Source of the DNA: Pseudomonas sp.
Lineage (GTDB): Bacteria; Pseudomonadota; Gammaproteobacteria; Pseudomonadales; Pseudomonadaceae
Length of the DNA stretch: 16,393 nucleotides
Assembly (NCBI GenBank): GCA_003525045.1
Contig: DQGF01000182.1
Location: forward strand, 5,324 to 21,716
Direction: 5' to 3'
Within the stretch, counting starts at the first letter, position 1. Each line of letters starts with the position of its first letter. The position numbers were made by a program, and so were the translations under genes. A model generated the notes under the pieces. The model was not told the DNA's origin. It saw nothing but the letters and a program-made list of their open reading frames with translations, and did not search any database. This document shows, piece after piece, positions 1-6,604 of this stretch.

Positions 1-20
1 AAGCCTCGCTCCTACAGGGG
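1..20 (+). repeat. Partial REP element at window edge
   Basis: The first bases are the distal half of a Pseudomonas REP element (core GCCTCGCTCCTACAGGGG). The same core is complete at 11464-11494. It lies just beyond the stop codon of the MATE gene, the usual position for REPs. The other half is outside the window. Confidence 0.7.
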
Positions 21-22
21 GC

Positions 23-1426
23 CTAGTCGGCCTGAGCGATTTGGAAGCTTGCCCCTGACAACGGCTCCCGCCGAATCATCCGCTTCATCTTCCACTCAAA
101 CGCCAATGTCAGACTCACCGCCGCGCACGCCAGTCCCAGCGCCAGGCCCCACCAGACGCCTGTCGGTCCCCAGTTCAAATGGAAGGCCATCCACCAGGCG
201 GCAGGCGCACCGATCAGCCAATAGCAGCCCAATCCGACCAGGAATGTGGTCTTGGCATCCTTGAGCCCGCGAATACAACCCATGGCGATAGTTTGCGTAC
301 CGTCGAACAGCTCGAACCACGCCGCTACCGCCAACAAACTCACAGCCAGGTTGATGACCTCGCGAAACGCCGGGTCGTTATGGTCCAGGAACAAACCGAT
401 CAACTGATTCGGCAGCAGCCAGAAGACCATCGCAAAGCCCAGCATCGCCGCCGCCCCGAAAGCGATCCCGACCCGTCCGGCCAGCCGCGCATCCAGCAGC
501 TGTCCGGCACCGTAGTGCTGGCCGATGCGCATGGTGATCGCATAGGAAAGCCCCGCCGGAATCATGAACGCCACCGAAACGATCTGCAGGGCGATCTGGT
601 GCGCCGCCAATTGCGTACTGCCCATGGTGCCCATGCACAGCGCGGCGAAGGCAAACAGTCCGACTTCCACCGCGTAGGTCCCACCAATGGGCAGGCCCAG
701 GCGCCACAGTTCCCTCAGGTACTGCCGGTTGGGCCGCGACAGGCCCTGGCGCAACGGATAAGCGTCATAGGCCGGATGCCGACGAATGTGCAACGCGAGC
801 GCCAGCGCCATGAGGTTGGCAACGATCGCCGTCACCAGGCCGATGCCCACCAGGCCCATTTTCGGCAAGCCGAACATGCCGGTGATCAACGCATAGTTGA
901 GCAGGAAGTTGGCCACCGTGCCGCCGAGGCTGATGACCATCACTGGCGTCGCCCGGCCGATGGCGCTGGTAAAACCACGCAGGGCCATGAAGCTCAGGTA
1001 GCCGGGCAGGGCGAACGGCAGGATCAACAGAAACTGCCCGGCAGCCTGGACGTTGGTTTCGGTCTGGCCGAACAGCAGCAACACCGGTTTGAGGTTCCAC
1101 AGCAGCAAGCCCGCGACCAGCGCCATCAGCCATGCCAGCCATAAGCCTGCCTGGGTCAGCCGTGCGGCCCCGACGGTATCGCCGGCGCCCTTACGGATCG
1201 ATACCAGGGTGCCCACCGCCGCGATGACACCAATGCAGAAAAACGCTACGAACGAGTACGCGGCCGCGCCAAGGCCGCCGCCAGCGAGCGCCTCGGGACT
1301 CAGGCGCGCCATCATCAAGGTGTCGGTGAGGACCATCAGCATGTGCGCCAACTGCGAGGCAATCAACGGCCCCGCCAGCCGCAGGATGGCCCGGAGTTCA
1401 ATACGCGCGGGATGCTGCATGGTCAT
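23..1426 (-). CDS. MATE family multidrug efflux transporter (NorM/PmpM-like)
   Basis: This is a 467-residue polytopic inner-membrane protein. Its length and roughly twelve hydrophobic segments fit the MATE (MatE) family, which exports cationic drugs and metabolites using Na+ or H+ gradients. The N-terminal part has the family-typical start IELRAILRLAGPLIASQLAH, followed by a DTLMMARLSPEALA segment. A repeated six-helix half begins near residue 235 (LRELWRLGLPIGGTYAVEVG). Two ATG codons occur six bases apart at the start; the ribosome-binding site is weak for both, so the exact start is uncertain. It is divergent from the LysR gene at 1579, and a palindrome at 1511-1529 lies in the shared control region. 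The substrate cannot be read from sequence. The family assignment is firm; a specific name (norM or pmpM) is not supported. Confidence 0.93.
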   Translation of the reverse strand: MTMQHPARIELRAILRLAGPLIASQLAHMLMVLTDTLMMARLSPEALAGGGLGAAAYSFVAFFCIGVIAAVGTLVSIRKGAGDTVGAARLTQAGLWLAWLMALVAGLLLWNLKPVLLLFGQTETNVQAAGQFLLILPFALPGYLSFMALRGFTSAIGRATPVMVISLGGTVANFLLNYALITGMFGLPKMGLVGIGLVTAIVANLMALALALHIRRHPAYDAYPLRQGLSRPNRQYLRELWRLGLPIGGTYAVEVGLFAFAALCMGTMGSTQLAAHQIALQIVSVAFMIPAGLSYAITMRIGQHYGAGQLLDARLAGRVGIAFGAAAMLGFAMVFWLLPNQLIGLFLDHNDPAFREVINLAVSLLAVAAWFELFDGTQTIAMGCIRGLKDAKTTFLVGLGCYWLIGAPAAWWMAFHLNWGPTGVWWGLALGLACAAVSLTLAFEWKMKRMIRREPLSGASFQIAQAD

Positions 1427-1454
1427 CAGGCTCGATTGTCAAAGAAAACAGGAG

Positions 1455-1473
1455 AGCGCCGATTTTCGGCGCT
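1455..1473 (-). other. Leader hairpin upstream of the MATE gene
   Basis: A perfect 7-bp GC-rich stem (AGCGCCG / CGGCGCT) with an ATTTT loop lies about 29 nt upstream of the MATE start. In the minus-strand transcript it is followed by pyrimidine-rich sequence, not a clean U-run. It could be a weak terminator for plus-strand transcription or a structure in the MATE mRNA leader. Its role is not decided by the sequence. Confidence 0.35.
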
Positions 1474-1510
1474 TTGCGGGGTTTTCACAAAGGGATAAAA
1501 AGGATGGGTC

Positions 1511-1529
1511 GCATGAGTAAAACTCATGC
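1511..1529. promoter_or_regulatory. 19-bp perfect palindrome, probable LysR-type operator
   Basis: GCATGAGTAAAACTCATGC is a perfect 8-3-8 inverted repeat about 50 bp upstream of the LysR start codon and 85 bp upstream of the divergent MATE start. It contains the T-N11-A arrangement expected for LysR-type regulators (ATGAGTAAAACTCAT). Its place between a divergent regulator and transporter is the classic layout for an autoregulated LysR gene controlling its neighbour. Binding by this particular regulator is inference. Confidence 0.55.
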
Positions 1530-1578
1530 TTTGAGGTTTCTGTTAACTTAGTCTCATTCCGCTGTAGGAGCTTTCCTG

Positions 1579-2499
1579 ATGTCCCGTCGTCTTCCTCCCT
1601 TATATGCCCTTCGTGCATTCGAAGCGGCGGCGCGGCATAGCTCGTTTACCCGCGCCGCCGAAGAGTTGTCGATCACTCAGAGTGCGGTCAGCCGGCACAT
1701 TCGTACGCTCGAAGAGCATTTCGCCTGTCGGCTGTTCCATCGCAGCGGGCGCAATCTGCAATTGACCGAGTCAGCGCGGCTGATCCTGCCCGGCATCCGC
1801 GATGGCTTCACGGCACTGGAACGAGCCTGCAACACCCTTCGCGCGGAAGATGACATCCTGCGCATGAAAGCCCCGTCCACCCTGACCATGCGTTGGTTGC
1901 TGGCGCGACTCAGCCGTTTCCGGCACTTGCAACCGGGCAACGAGGTGCAACTGACCAGCGCCTGGATGGACGTCGACTCTGTGGACTTCAACCATGAACC
2001 GTTCGACTGCGCCGTCATCCTCAGTAACGGGAATTTTCCTCCGGACTGGGAGGCAAGCTTCCTGTTCCCGGAAGAGTTGATCCCAGTAGGCGCGCCGAAT
2101 CTTCTGAACGATCAACCGTGGGATGTCGCGCGCCTGATCAATGCCGAACTGCTGCACCCGACCCCTGATCGTCGTGACTGGCGCAGTTGGCTGGAACGCA
2201 TGGGGCTGACCGATCAGGTTTCGCTCAAGGGCGGGCAGGTATTCGACACGCTGGAGCTGGGCATGATTGCCGCCGCCCGAGGGTACGGCGTATCCATGGG
2301 TGATCTGCTGATGGTGGCGGAGGACGTGGCCCAAGGACGTCTGAGCTTGCCGTGGCCGACGGCCGTCGCCAGTGGTGAGAAATATTACCTGGTCTGGCCG
2401 AAAACTCGCCCTGGTGGTGAGCGTATGCGTCGGCTCAGCGATTTTCTGCAAGGCGAGGTACGGGCAATGGAATTACCGGATGTCGAGCGTCTGGGCTGA
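1579..2499 (+). CDS. LysR family transcriptional regulator, GcvA-like subgroup
   Basis: The protein has 306 residues, the normal length for a LysR regulator. Residues 1-60 form the winged helix-turn-helix: PLYALRAFEAAARHSSFTRA, then AAEELSITQSAVSRHIRTLE. This opening, with the PPLYALRAFEAAARH start, is typical of the GcvA/AmpR-like branch. Residues ~90-295 form the periplasmic-binding-protein-like effector domain. The ATG at 1579 follows an AGGAG ribosome-binding site with 8-nt spacing. It is divergent from the MATE transporter, with the palindrome at 1511-1529 between them, so it may regulate itself and the transporter. The effector is unknown. Immediately after its stop codon, in another frame, comes a chemoreceptor-like remnant. 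Confidence 0.93.
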   Translation: MSRRLPPLYALRAFEAAARHSSFTRAAEELSITQSAVSRHIRTLEEHFACRLFHRSGRNLQLTESARLILPGIRDGFTALERACNTLRAEDDILRMKAPSTLTMRWLLARLSRFRHLQPGNEVQLTSAWMDVDSVDFNHEPFDCAVILSNGNFPPDWEASFLFPEELIPVGAPNLLNDQPWDVARLINAELLHPTPDRRDWRSWLERMGLTDQVSLKGGQVFDTLELGMIAAARGYGVSMGDLLMVAEDVAQGRLSLPWPTAVASGEKYYLVWPKTRPGGERMRRLSDFLQGEVRAMELPDVERLG

Positions 2500-2600
2500 A
2501 TCGATCTAGCCGGGAAGAGGTGTCGAATCTGGTTTTTACCGCCAGCGAGCTGGAGAAGCTGGCGGCGGATTTGCGGCAAGAGGTCGACCGGTTCCGTTGA
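2499..2600 (+). pseudogene. Remnant of a methyl-accepting chemotaxis protein C-terminus
   Basis: In the frame beginning at 2499 the plus strand reads about 33 codons to a TGA at 2598-2600. The end reads SNLVFTASELEKLAADLRQ followed by EVDRFR. This matches the usual end of Pseudomonas chemoreceptors: an amphipathic A-ELE-LA-LR-V-RF pattern ending in RFR(V). There is no start codon, ribosome-binding site or upstream receptor sequence, because the bases before 2499 belong to the lysR gene in another frame. I infer a deletion that fused lysR to the 3' end of a lost receptor gene. Only the short match supports this, so confidence is moderate. Confidence 0.5.
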
Positions 2601-2614
2601 GGCGCCTCTGGAAT

Positions 2615-2643
2615 CGCCTTCGCGAGCAAGCCCGCTCCCACAG
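2615..2643 (+). repeat. REP element, left arm of a REP pair
   Basis: A Pseudomonas REP core (TTCGCGAGCAAGCCCGCTCC followed by CACAG) in plus orientation. It pairs with the oppositely oriented copy at 2689-2713 about 45 nt away, the REPIN arrangement. Two mismatches in its stem relative to the copy at 7886-7915 suggest it is decaying. Confidence 0.8.
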
Positions 2644-2688
2644 TTGATTTTTGGCGTTCACAAATTCCGTGTTCGCCGCCGATCCAAT

Positions 2689-2713
2689 GTGGGAGCGAGC
2701 CTGCTCGCGAAGG
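2689..2713 (-). repeat. REP element, right arm of a REP pair
   Basis: The inverse copy of the same REP family (GTGGGAGCGAGCCTGCTCGC on the plus strand). With 2615-2643 it forms a head-to-head REPIN between the chemoreceptor remnant and the DUF4432 gene. Confidence 0.8.
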
Positions 2714-2784
2714 GATCGCTGCAACTTCCAGGTTGTCCAAAAAGCTCCGAATCGAAAATCTCTAGGTAATCTTGGTTTTTAAGC

Positions 2785-2813
2785 TTGATGAATCGTTTCA
2801 GCAAGTCTATAAA
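2785..2813 (+). promoter_or_regulatory. Sigma-70 promoter of the DUF4432 gene
   Basis: TTGATG and TATAAA are separated by exactly 17 bp. Transcription would begin near 2820, about 24 nt before the ATG at 2844. This supports that start codon and argues against the longer reading frame that opens at 2772, upstream of the promoter. Confidence 0.6.
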
Positions 2814-2843
2814 AATGGCACAACTCCAATAAAGGCTGCTGCC

Positions 2844-4058
2844 ATGACCCCGCTCAAACTCATCATTAGCCTCGGCGCGCTGACCGCTGCCTCCCACGCC
2901 ATGGCCTGGGACTACGTCTTGCTCGACACCGACAAGGCCGTGCAAAACTGGCAAATCACCAGCCAGCAACTCGGCGTGAAAACCGACAAACCTTTCTCCG
3001 TGACCCTGCGCACCTTGCACGGCGGTCGGCAGGAGGGCGTCAGCATCGTCGACATCGATAACGGCACGATGAAACTCTCGGTGGTGCCGACAAGAGGAAT
3101 GAACGTCTTGCAGGCGTCGGTAGGCACTGTGCGCATGGGGTGGGATTCGCCGGTCAAAGAGGTGGTTAATCCATCCTTCATCGAACTCAACGGCCGCGGT
3201 GGACTGGGCTGGCTGGAAGGTTTCAACGAACTGGTCACCCGCTGCGGCTACGAATGGGTCGGCCACCCCGGCATGGATAATGGCGAACTCCTGACCCTGC
3301 ACGGTCGCGCCGCCAACATCCCGGCCAACAAGGTCACCCTGCACATCGACGAAAAACCGCCTTACGCCATCAGCCTGCGCGGCGAGCTGAAAGAGCAGGC
3401 GTTCAAGAAGGTCGACTTCTCCGTCGCGACCGAACTGGTCACCGAACCTGGCAGTGTGAGCTTCAGCCTCAACGATACCCTGACCAATAACGGCGACTAT
3501 CCGAAGGAATACCAAGCGCTGTACCACAGCAACTTCAGCACCCCATTCCTGGAGCAGGGCGCCCGTTTCGCCGCGCCGGTGAAACAGGTATCGCCGTTCA
3601 ACGACAAGGCAAAAGGCGATTTGCCGGACTGGCAAACCTACCGCGCACCCACCAAGGACTACGACGAGACGGTTTACAACGTGGTGCCCTATGCCGACGC
3701 CAAGGGCGATACGCTGACGGTGCTACACAACAAGGCCGGCAGCCTGGGTGTCTCGGTCGGTTTCAACACTCAAACGCTGCCAGTGTTTTCCCTGTGGAAA
3801 AACACCGATACCCAGGGGCAGGGCTATGTCACGGGGCTTGAGCCGGGGACGAGTTTTTCCTACAACCGCCGGTACCAGCGGCCACTGGGTCTGGTGCCGA
3901 CGATTGCAGCGAAGGAGCAGAAGCAGTTCCAGATCAGTTACAGCTTGTTGGCGGACAAGGGCGCTGTGGATAAGGCCTTGAGCCGTGTGAGTGAGATTCA
4001 GGCTGGGCGGGAAACCGAAGTGCGACAAACACCATTGGTGGACCTCACCAAGGAGTGA
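2844..4058 (+). CDS. Exported DUF4432 / aldose 1-epimerase-like protein
   Basis: From the ATG at 2844 the protein has 404 residues. Residues 1-21 are a signal peptide (MTPLKLIISLGALTAASHAM, then A before WDY), so it is probably periplasmic. The rest resembles the DUF4432 branch of the galactose-mutarotase-like beta-sandwich family: VVPTRGMNVLQASVG (81-95), LGWLEGFNELVTRCGYEW (121-138), a conserved LHGR (152-155) and YHSNFSTPFLEQGARF (227-242). His153 and His228 are candidate active-site histidines. The family binds or interconverts sugar anomers, but the substrate is unknown and mutarotase activity is unproven. The reading frame can be opened at a TTG at 2772; the signal peptide and the promoter at 2785-2813 favour 2844. 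It stands alone and converges with yifB, leaving 5 nt between stop codons. Confidence 0.85.
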   Translation: MTPLKLIISLGALTAASHAMAWDYVLLDTDKAVQNWQITSQQLGVKTDKPFSVTLRTLHGGRQEGVSIVDIDNGTMKLSVVPTRGMNVLQASVGTVRMGWDSPVKEVVNPSFIELNGRGGLGWLEGFNELVTRCGYEWVGHPGMDNGELLTLHGRAANIPANKVTLHIDEKPPYAISLRGELKEQAFKKVDFSVATELVTEPGSVSFSLNDTLTNNGDYPKEYQALYHSNFSTPFLEQGARFAAPVKQVSPFNDKAKGDLPDWQTYRAPTKDYDETVYNVVPYADAKGDTLTVLHNKAGSLGVSVGFNTQTLPVFSLWKNTDTQGQGYVTGLEPGTSFSYNRRYQRPLGLVPTIAAKEQKQFQISYSLLADKGAVDKALSRVSEIQAGRETEVRQTPLVDLTKE

Positions 4059-4063
4059 AGCCA

Positions 4064-5557
4064 TCAGTTGGTGGTTGGCCTGTACTGCAGCGCCTCAGCC
4101 AGATGTTCGCGGGTGATGCCATCGACTTGCTCAAGGTCCGCCAAAGTGCGCGCTACCTTGAGCAATCGATGGGCCGCTCGCAACGACAGCGTCAACCGTT
4201 CGCAGGCGGATTCCAGCCAGTTTTCATCCGCTGTGGATAACTTGCAGTGCCGGCGCAGGCCTGGCAGGTCGAGGAAGGCATTGGCGCAGCCTTGGCGCTT
4301 ATGTTGCCGCTCCCTGGCATCGGCAACCAGCACGGCGGCAGTGGCCGTGTCATCGCCGGGCATCGACGAGGGGTTCAACGCCGTGGCTTCCCGTGCGACA
4401 GTCAGGTGCAGGTCGATGCGATCCAGCAGCGGCCCCGACAGTTTGTTGCGATAACGCTGGACCATGTCCGGCGTACAGGAGCATCGGCCGCTAGGCTCAC
4501 CAAGATATCCACAGGGGCAGGGATTCATCGCTGCGACCAGTTGAAAGCGCGCCGGAAAGCGCACGCGGTCCTTGGCGCGGGAAATTACGATGTGACCGGA
4601 TTCCAGTGGTTCCCTTAGTACCTCCAATACTTTGCGATCGAATTCCGGCAGCTCATCGAGAAATAGCACGCCGTGGTGGGCGAGGGTGATTTCGCCGGGT
4701 TGAGGCTTTGAGCCACCCCCCACCAGCGCCGGGCCGGAAGCGGAGTGATGGGGTTGGCGAAACGGTCGCTGCGGCCAATGGCTCAATGTCACGCAACTGG
4801 CAACTGATTGAATCGCCGCGACTTCCAGCGCCTCGCTTTCTGCCAACGGTGGCAACAGCCCCGGCAGACGACTCGCCAACAATGTTTTCCCCGTCCCCGG
4901 TGGCCCGCTGAACAGCAGGTTATGCGCACCCGCGGCTGCAATCAGCAACGCACGCTTGGCCGCGAGTTGGCCCTGCACTTCGTTCAAGTCGGGATAGGGT
5001 TTGCTGGCATGCATCAAACCATCCGAAATGTAAGGCTCGATCGGCGTATGACCGTTGAAATGCGCAACGGCTTCCAGCAGATGATCCACCGCAATCACCT
5101 TCAAGCCCGACGCCAGGCACGCCTCTTCGGCATTGGCTCGCGGCACCACCAATGTTCGTCCGGCCTTGCGCGCGGCCAAGGCCGCCGGCAATACACCGCG
5201 AACGGCCCGCACTGCACCGGATAGCGCCAATTCTCCAAGGCATTCCACATCGTCCAGCGTCAAGGTCGGTACCTGGACACTGGCTGACAGGATCCCCAGG
5301 GCAATCGCCAGATCGAACCGCCCGCCGTCCTTTGGCAAATCGGCGGGGGCGAGATTCAACGTAATGCGCCGCGCCGGAAATTGCAGACCCGAATTGATGA
5401 TCGCGCTGCGCACGCGGTCCTTGCTCTCCCTCACGGCTGTTTCGGGTAAACCGACCATCGTCAGCGATGGCAAGCCGTTGGCCAGATGGACTTCCACGGT
5501 GACGGCGGGTGCATCCACGCCAATCTGGGCGCGGCTGTGGACGATGGAGAGGGACAT
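4064..5557 (-). CDS. comM: YifB/ComM family Mg-chelatase-like AAA+ ATPase
   Basis: The 497-residue protein is full length for the ComM/YifB family. Residues 1-170 form the Lon-protease-like/ChlI-type N-terminal domain (GLPSLTMVGLPETAVRESKD at 28-47). The AAA+ core follows, with Walker A GPPGTGKT (218-225) and Walker B VLFLDE (297-302). A four-cysteine cluster (C347, C349, C359, C361) lies in MNPCPCGYLGEPSGRCSC, and the sensor/arginine segment is LLDRIDLH (377-384). ComM in naturally transforming bacteria is a hexameric helicase that promotes branch migration during DNA integration; YifB homologues occur widely in non-competent species. The ATG at 5557 has an AGGA ribosome-binding site. In this genus the gene is usually found near ubiK and glnK. 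Here about 2.4 kb of accessory DNA separates it from ubiK. Confidence 0.95.
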   Translation of the reverse strand: MSLSIVHSRAQIGVDAPAVTVEVHLANGLPSLTMVGLPETAVRESKDRVRSAIINSGLQFPARRITLNLAPADLPKDGGRFDLAIALGILSASVQVPTLTLDDVECLGELALSGAVRAVRGVLPAALAARKAGRTLVVPRANAEEACLASGLKVIAVDHLLEAVAHFNGHTPIEPYISDGLMHASKPYPDLNEVQGQLAAKRALLIAAAGAHNLLFSGPPGTGKTLLASRLPGLLPPLAESEALEVAAIQSVASCVTLSHWPQRPFRQPHHSASGPALVGGGSKPQPGEITLAHHGVLFLDELPEFDRKVLEVLREPLESGHIVISRAKDRVRFPARFQLVAAMNPCPCGYLGEPSGRCSCTPDMVQRYRNKLSGPLLDRIDLHLTVAREATALNPSSMPGDDTATAAVLVADARERQHKRQGCANAFLDLPGLRRHCKLSTADENWLESACERLTLSLRAAHRLLKVARTLADLEQVDGITREHLAEALQYRPTTN

Positions 5558-5937
5558 GGTCGTTCCTTGAGCTGACGGAGAACCGCTTCCTGCGGTTTTT
5601 TAAGGGTAGTCGAGCTGGAAGGAGGCGCTGAAGTAGACGTTTACAAGAAGTATCAATGCCTCGTTTGCAGCCGTTGGTTGGCGAAGTATCTAGTCAATGA
5701 ATTAGTCAACTATTCGTTGAATAGGCCCCCGGCAATTGATAGAGTTTGGTCCAGGGCTCTTATAGAGCAGGGGTGTTGAGGTTCACTACGATATTGCCTC
5801 AATACTGTGGATGTGCAGGATTCGTGGATCCTGTGGTAGCGGCAACCGGCAACAATGGTTGGCTTTCGACCCCTTTCGAGAGAGGTTTCTCGGACGTGCT
5901 AAGCGAGCGCTGCGACTACCAGCCCTGAATACATTGC
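5558..5937. other. AT-rich intergenic region upstream of yifB, no gene recognised
   Basis: About 380 bp without a convincing gene. It must contain the yifB promoter, but no good -35/-10 pair stands out. It holds a GCGGTT hairpin with a T-run (5581-5601), a perfect CTATTC-GTT-GAATAG hairpin (5710-5724), and a visibly AT-richer stretch around 5640-5760 than the flanking core genes. A 60-codon plus-strand ORF at 5746-5928 lacks a good ribosome-binding site and any recognisable motif, so it is not called. Confidence 0.5.
5581..5601 (+). terminator. Terminator-like hairpin facing away from yifB
   Basis: AACCGC and GCGGTT pair around a TTCCT loop, followed by a T-run on the plus strand. The nearest upstream plus-strand gene ends 1.5 kb away at 4058, so there is no obvious transcript for it to end. 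It may be a remnant of a former neighbour or a structure in the yifB leader. Confidence 0.4.
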
Positions 5938-5963
5938 AAAAAGGCGCCTATGGCGCCTTTTTT
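5938..5963 (-). terminator. Terminator overlapping the stop codon of the toxin-like ORF
   Basis: GGCGCC and GGCGCC pair around a 3-nt loop and are flanked by an A-run on one side and a T-run on the other, so it can work in both directions. The TAG stop of the minus-strand ORF (5948-5950) lies inside the hairpin. The last codons (KAKKA) are encoded by the A-rich arm. Confidence 0.75.
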
Positions 5964-6517
5964 GCTTTTAGGGTGCCCACATTCATCGCTCCACGGTTGC
6001 GATGACTTTTGTACGCAGTCACGACAGAGTAGAAATTGACACCCTCCTTATCCAGCTGCGGCGACAGGATCGCGCACCCGCGTGCGCCCCGAACAATCGT
6101 CAGCCTGTATCCATCACGCGTCTGATAACCCTCGCATAACACCTGGGCGCCTTGGGTCAAAATCGCGGCAACAAAAGCCGGAACCTCATCAATCGATTTG
6201 CAGCCCCATGCAGGCAGCTCATGCTTGTGACCTTCCCAAATGTGATTGACCCCAAATCCCTTGCCAAAACCTACGTGCTTGCCGACACGTAGAAAAACTT
6301 CACCACCTTCCACAGACAAGTTCCGACTTTTGTACGCGGCGACATACGCATAGCTCAGTTCTCCTGAGACGGGGTGAGGCACACAGTGGTCTTTATCCCG
6401 GGTTGCAAAATCGATGACAGGCAAAACAGAGAGTATCGGTGCTGTCAAAGGCGAGTCGTCCATAATCGTCACACGGGAGGGACCCAGACGGGTGGGCTCC
6501 GGCAATCGCGTTGGCAA
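5948..6517 (-). CDS. Nuclease-toxin-like protein (possible BECR/pyocin-type domain), 5' end damaged or unresolved
   Basis: The listed start is a TTG giving 189 residues; no ATG occurs before residue 19 (6463). The frame stays open upstream to the stop of the 56-codon ORF. A GGAGG ribosome-binding site at 6570-6574 is followed by T7 and then GTC at 6562-6560, where a start codon would be expected. Residues 1-35 are proline-rich and linker-like. The C-terminal half has GFGVNHIWEGHKHEL (87-101, with H92, H97, H99), a helical DEVPAFVAAIL (110-120) and FYSVVTAYKS (162-171). Conserved histidines near the start plus an FYxVxTAY strand near the end recall barnase-EndoU-colicin E5/D-RelE type nucleases used as bacteriocin or polymorphic toxin tips. 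I recognise the pattern, not a specific family. No receptor-binding, translocation or typical immunity gene is adjacent. Confidence 0.55.
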   Translation of the reverse strand: MPTRLPEPTRLGPSRVTIMDDSPLTAPILSVLPVIDFATRDKDHCVPHPVSGELSYAYVAAYKSRNLSVEGGEVFLRVGKHVGFGKGFGVNHIWEGHKHELPAWGCKSIDEVPAFVAAILTQGAQVLCEGYQTRDGYRLTIVRGARGCAILSPQLDKEGVNFYSVVTAYKSHRNRGAMNVGTLKAKKAP

Positions 6518-6604
6518 AACTTCACTAGGTGTTGCGGATACAAAGCAGGCTAATGGTGAGACAAAAAAACCTCCATTCAGACGGGTTCTTTCATGAAACG
6601 GTGG

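Noticed and set aside
179..1144. 321-codon plus-strand frame opposite the MATE gene
   Set aside because: Its translation is rich in Q, H and R with no motif; the antisense MATE protein has clear family features.
2658..3635. Long minus-strand reading frame opposite the DUF4432 gene
   Set aside because: It is a mirror frame of a high-GC gene, has no recognisable domain, and conflicts with a protein that has a signal peptide, promoter and family motifs.
5746..5928. 60-codon plus-strand ORF between the terminators upstream of yifB
   Set aside because: No ribosome-binding site, no motif, and it ends just before a terminator serving the opposite strand. It cannot be excluded but is not supported.
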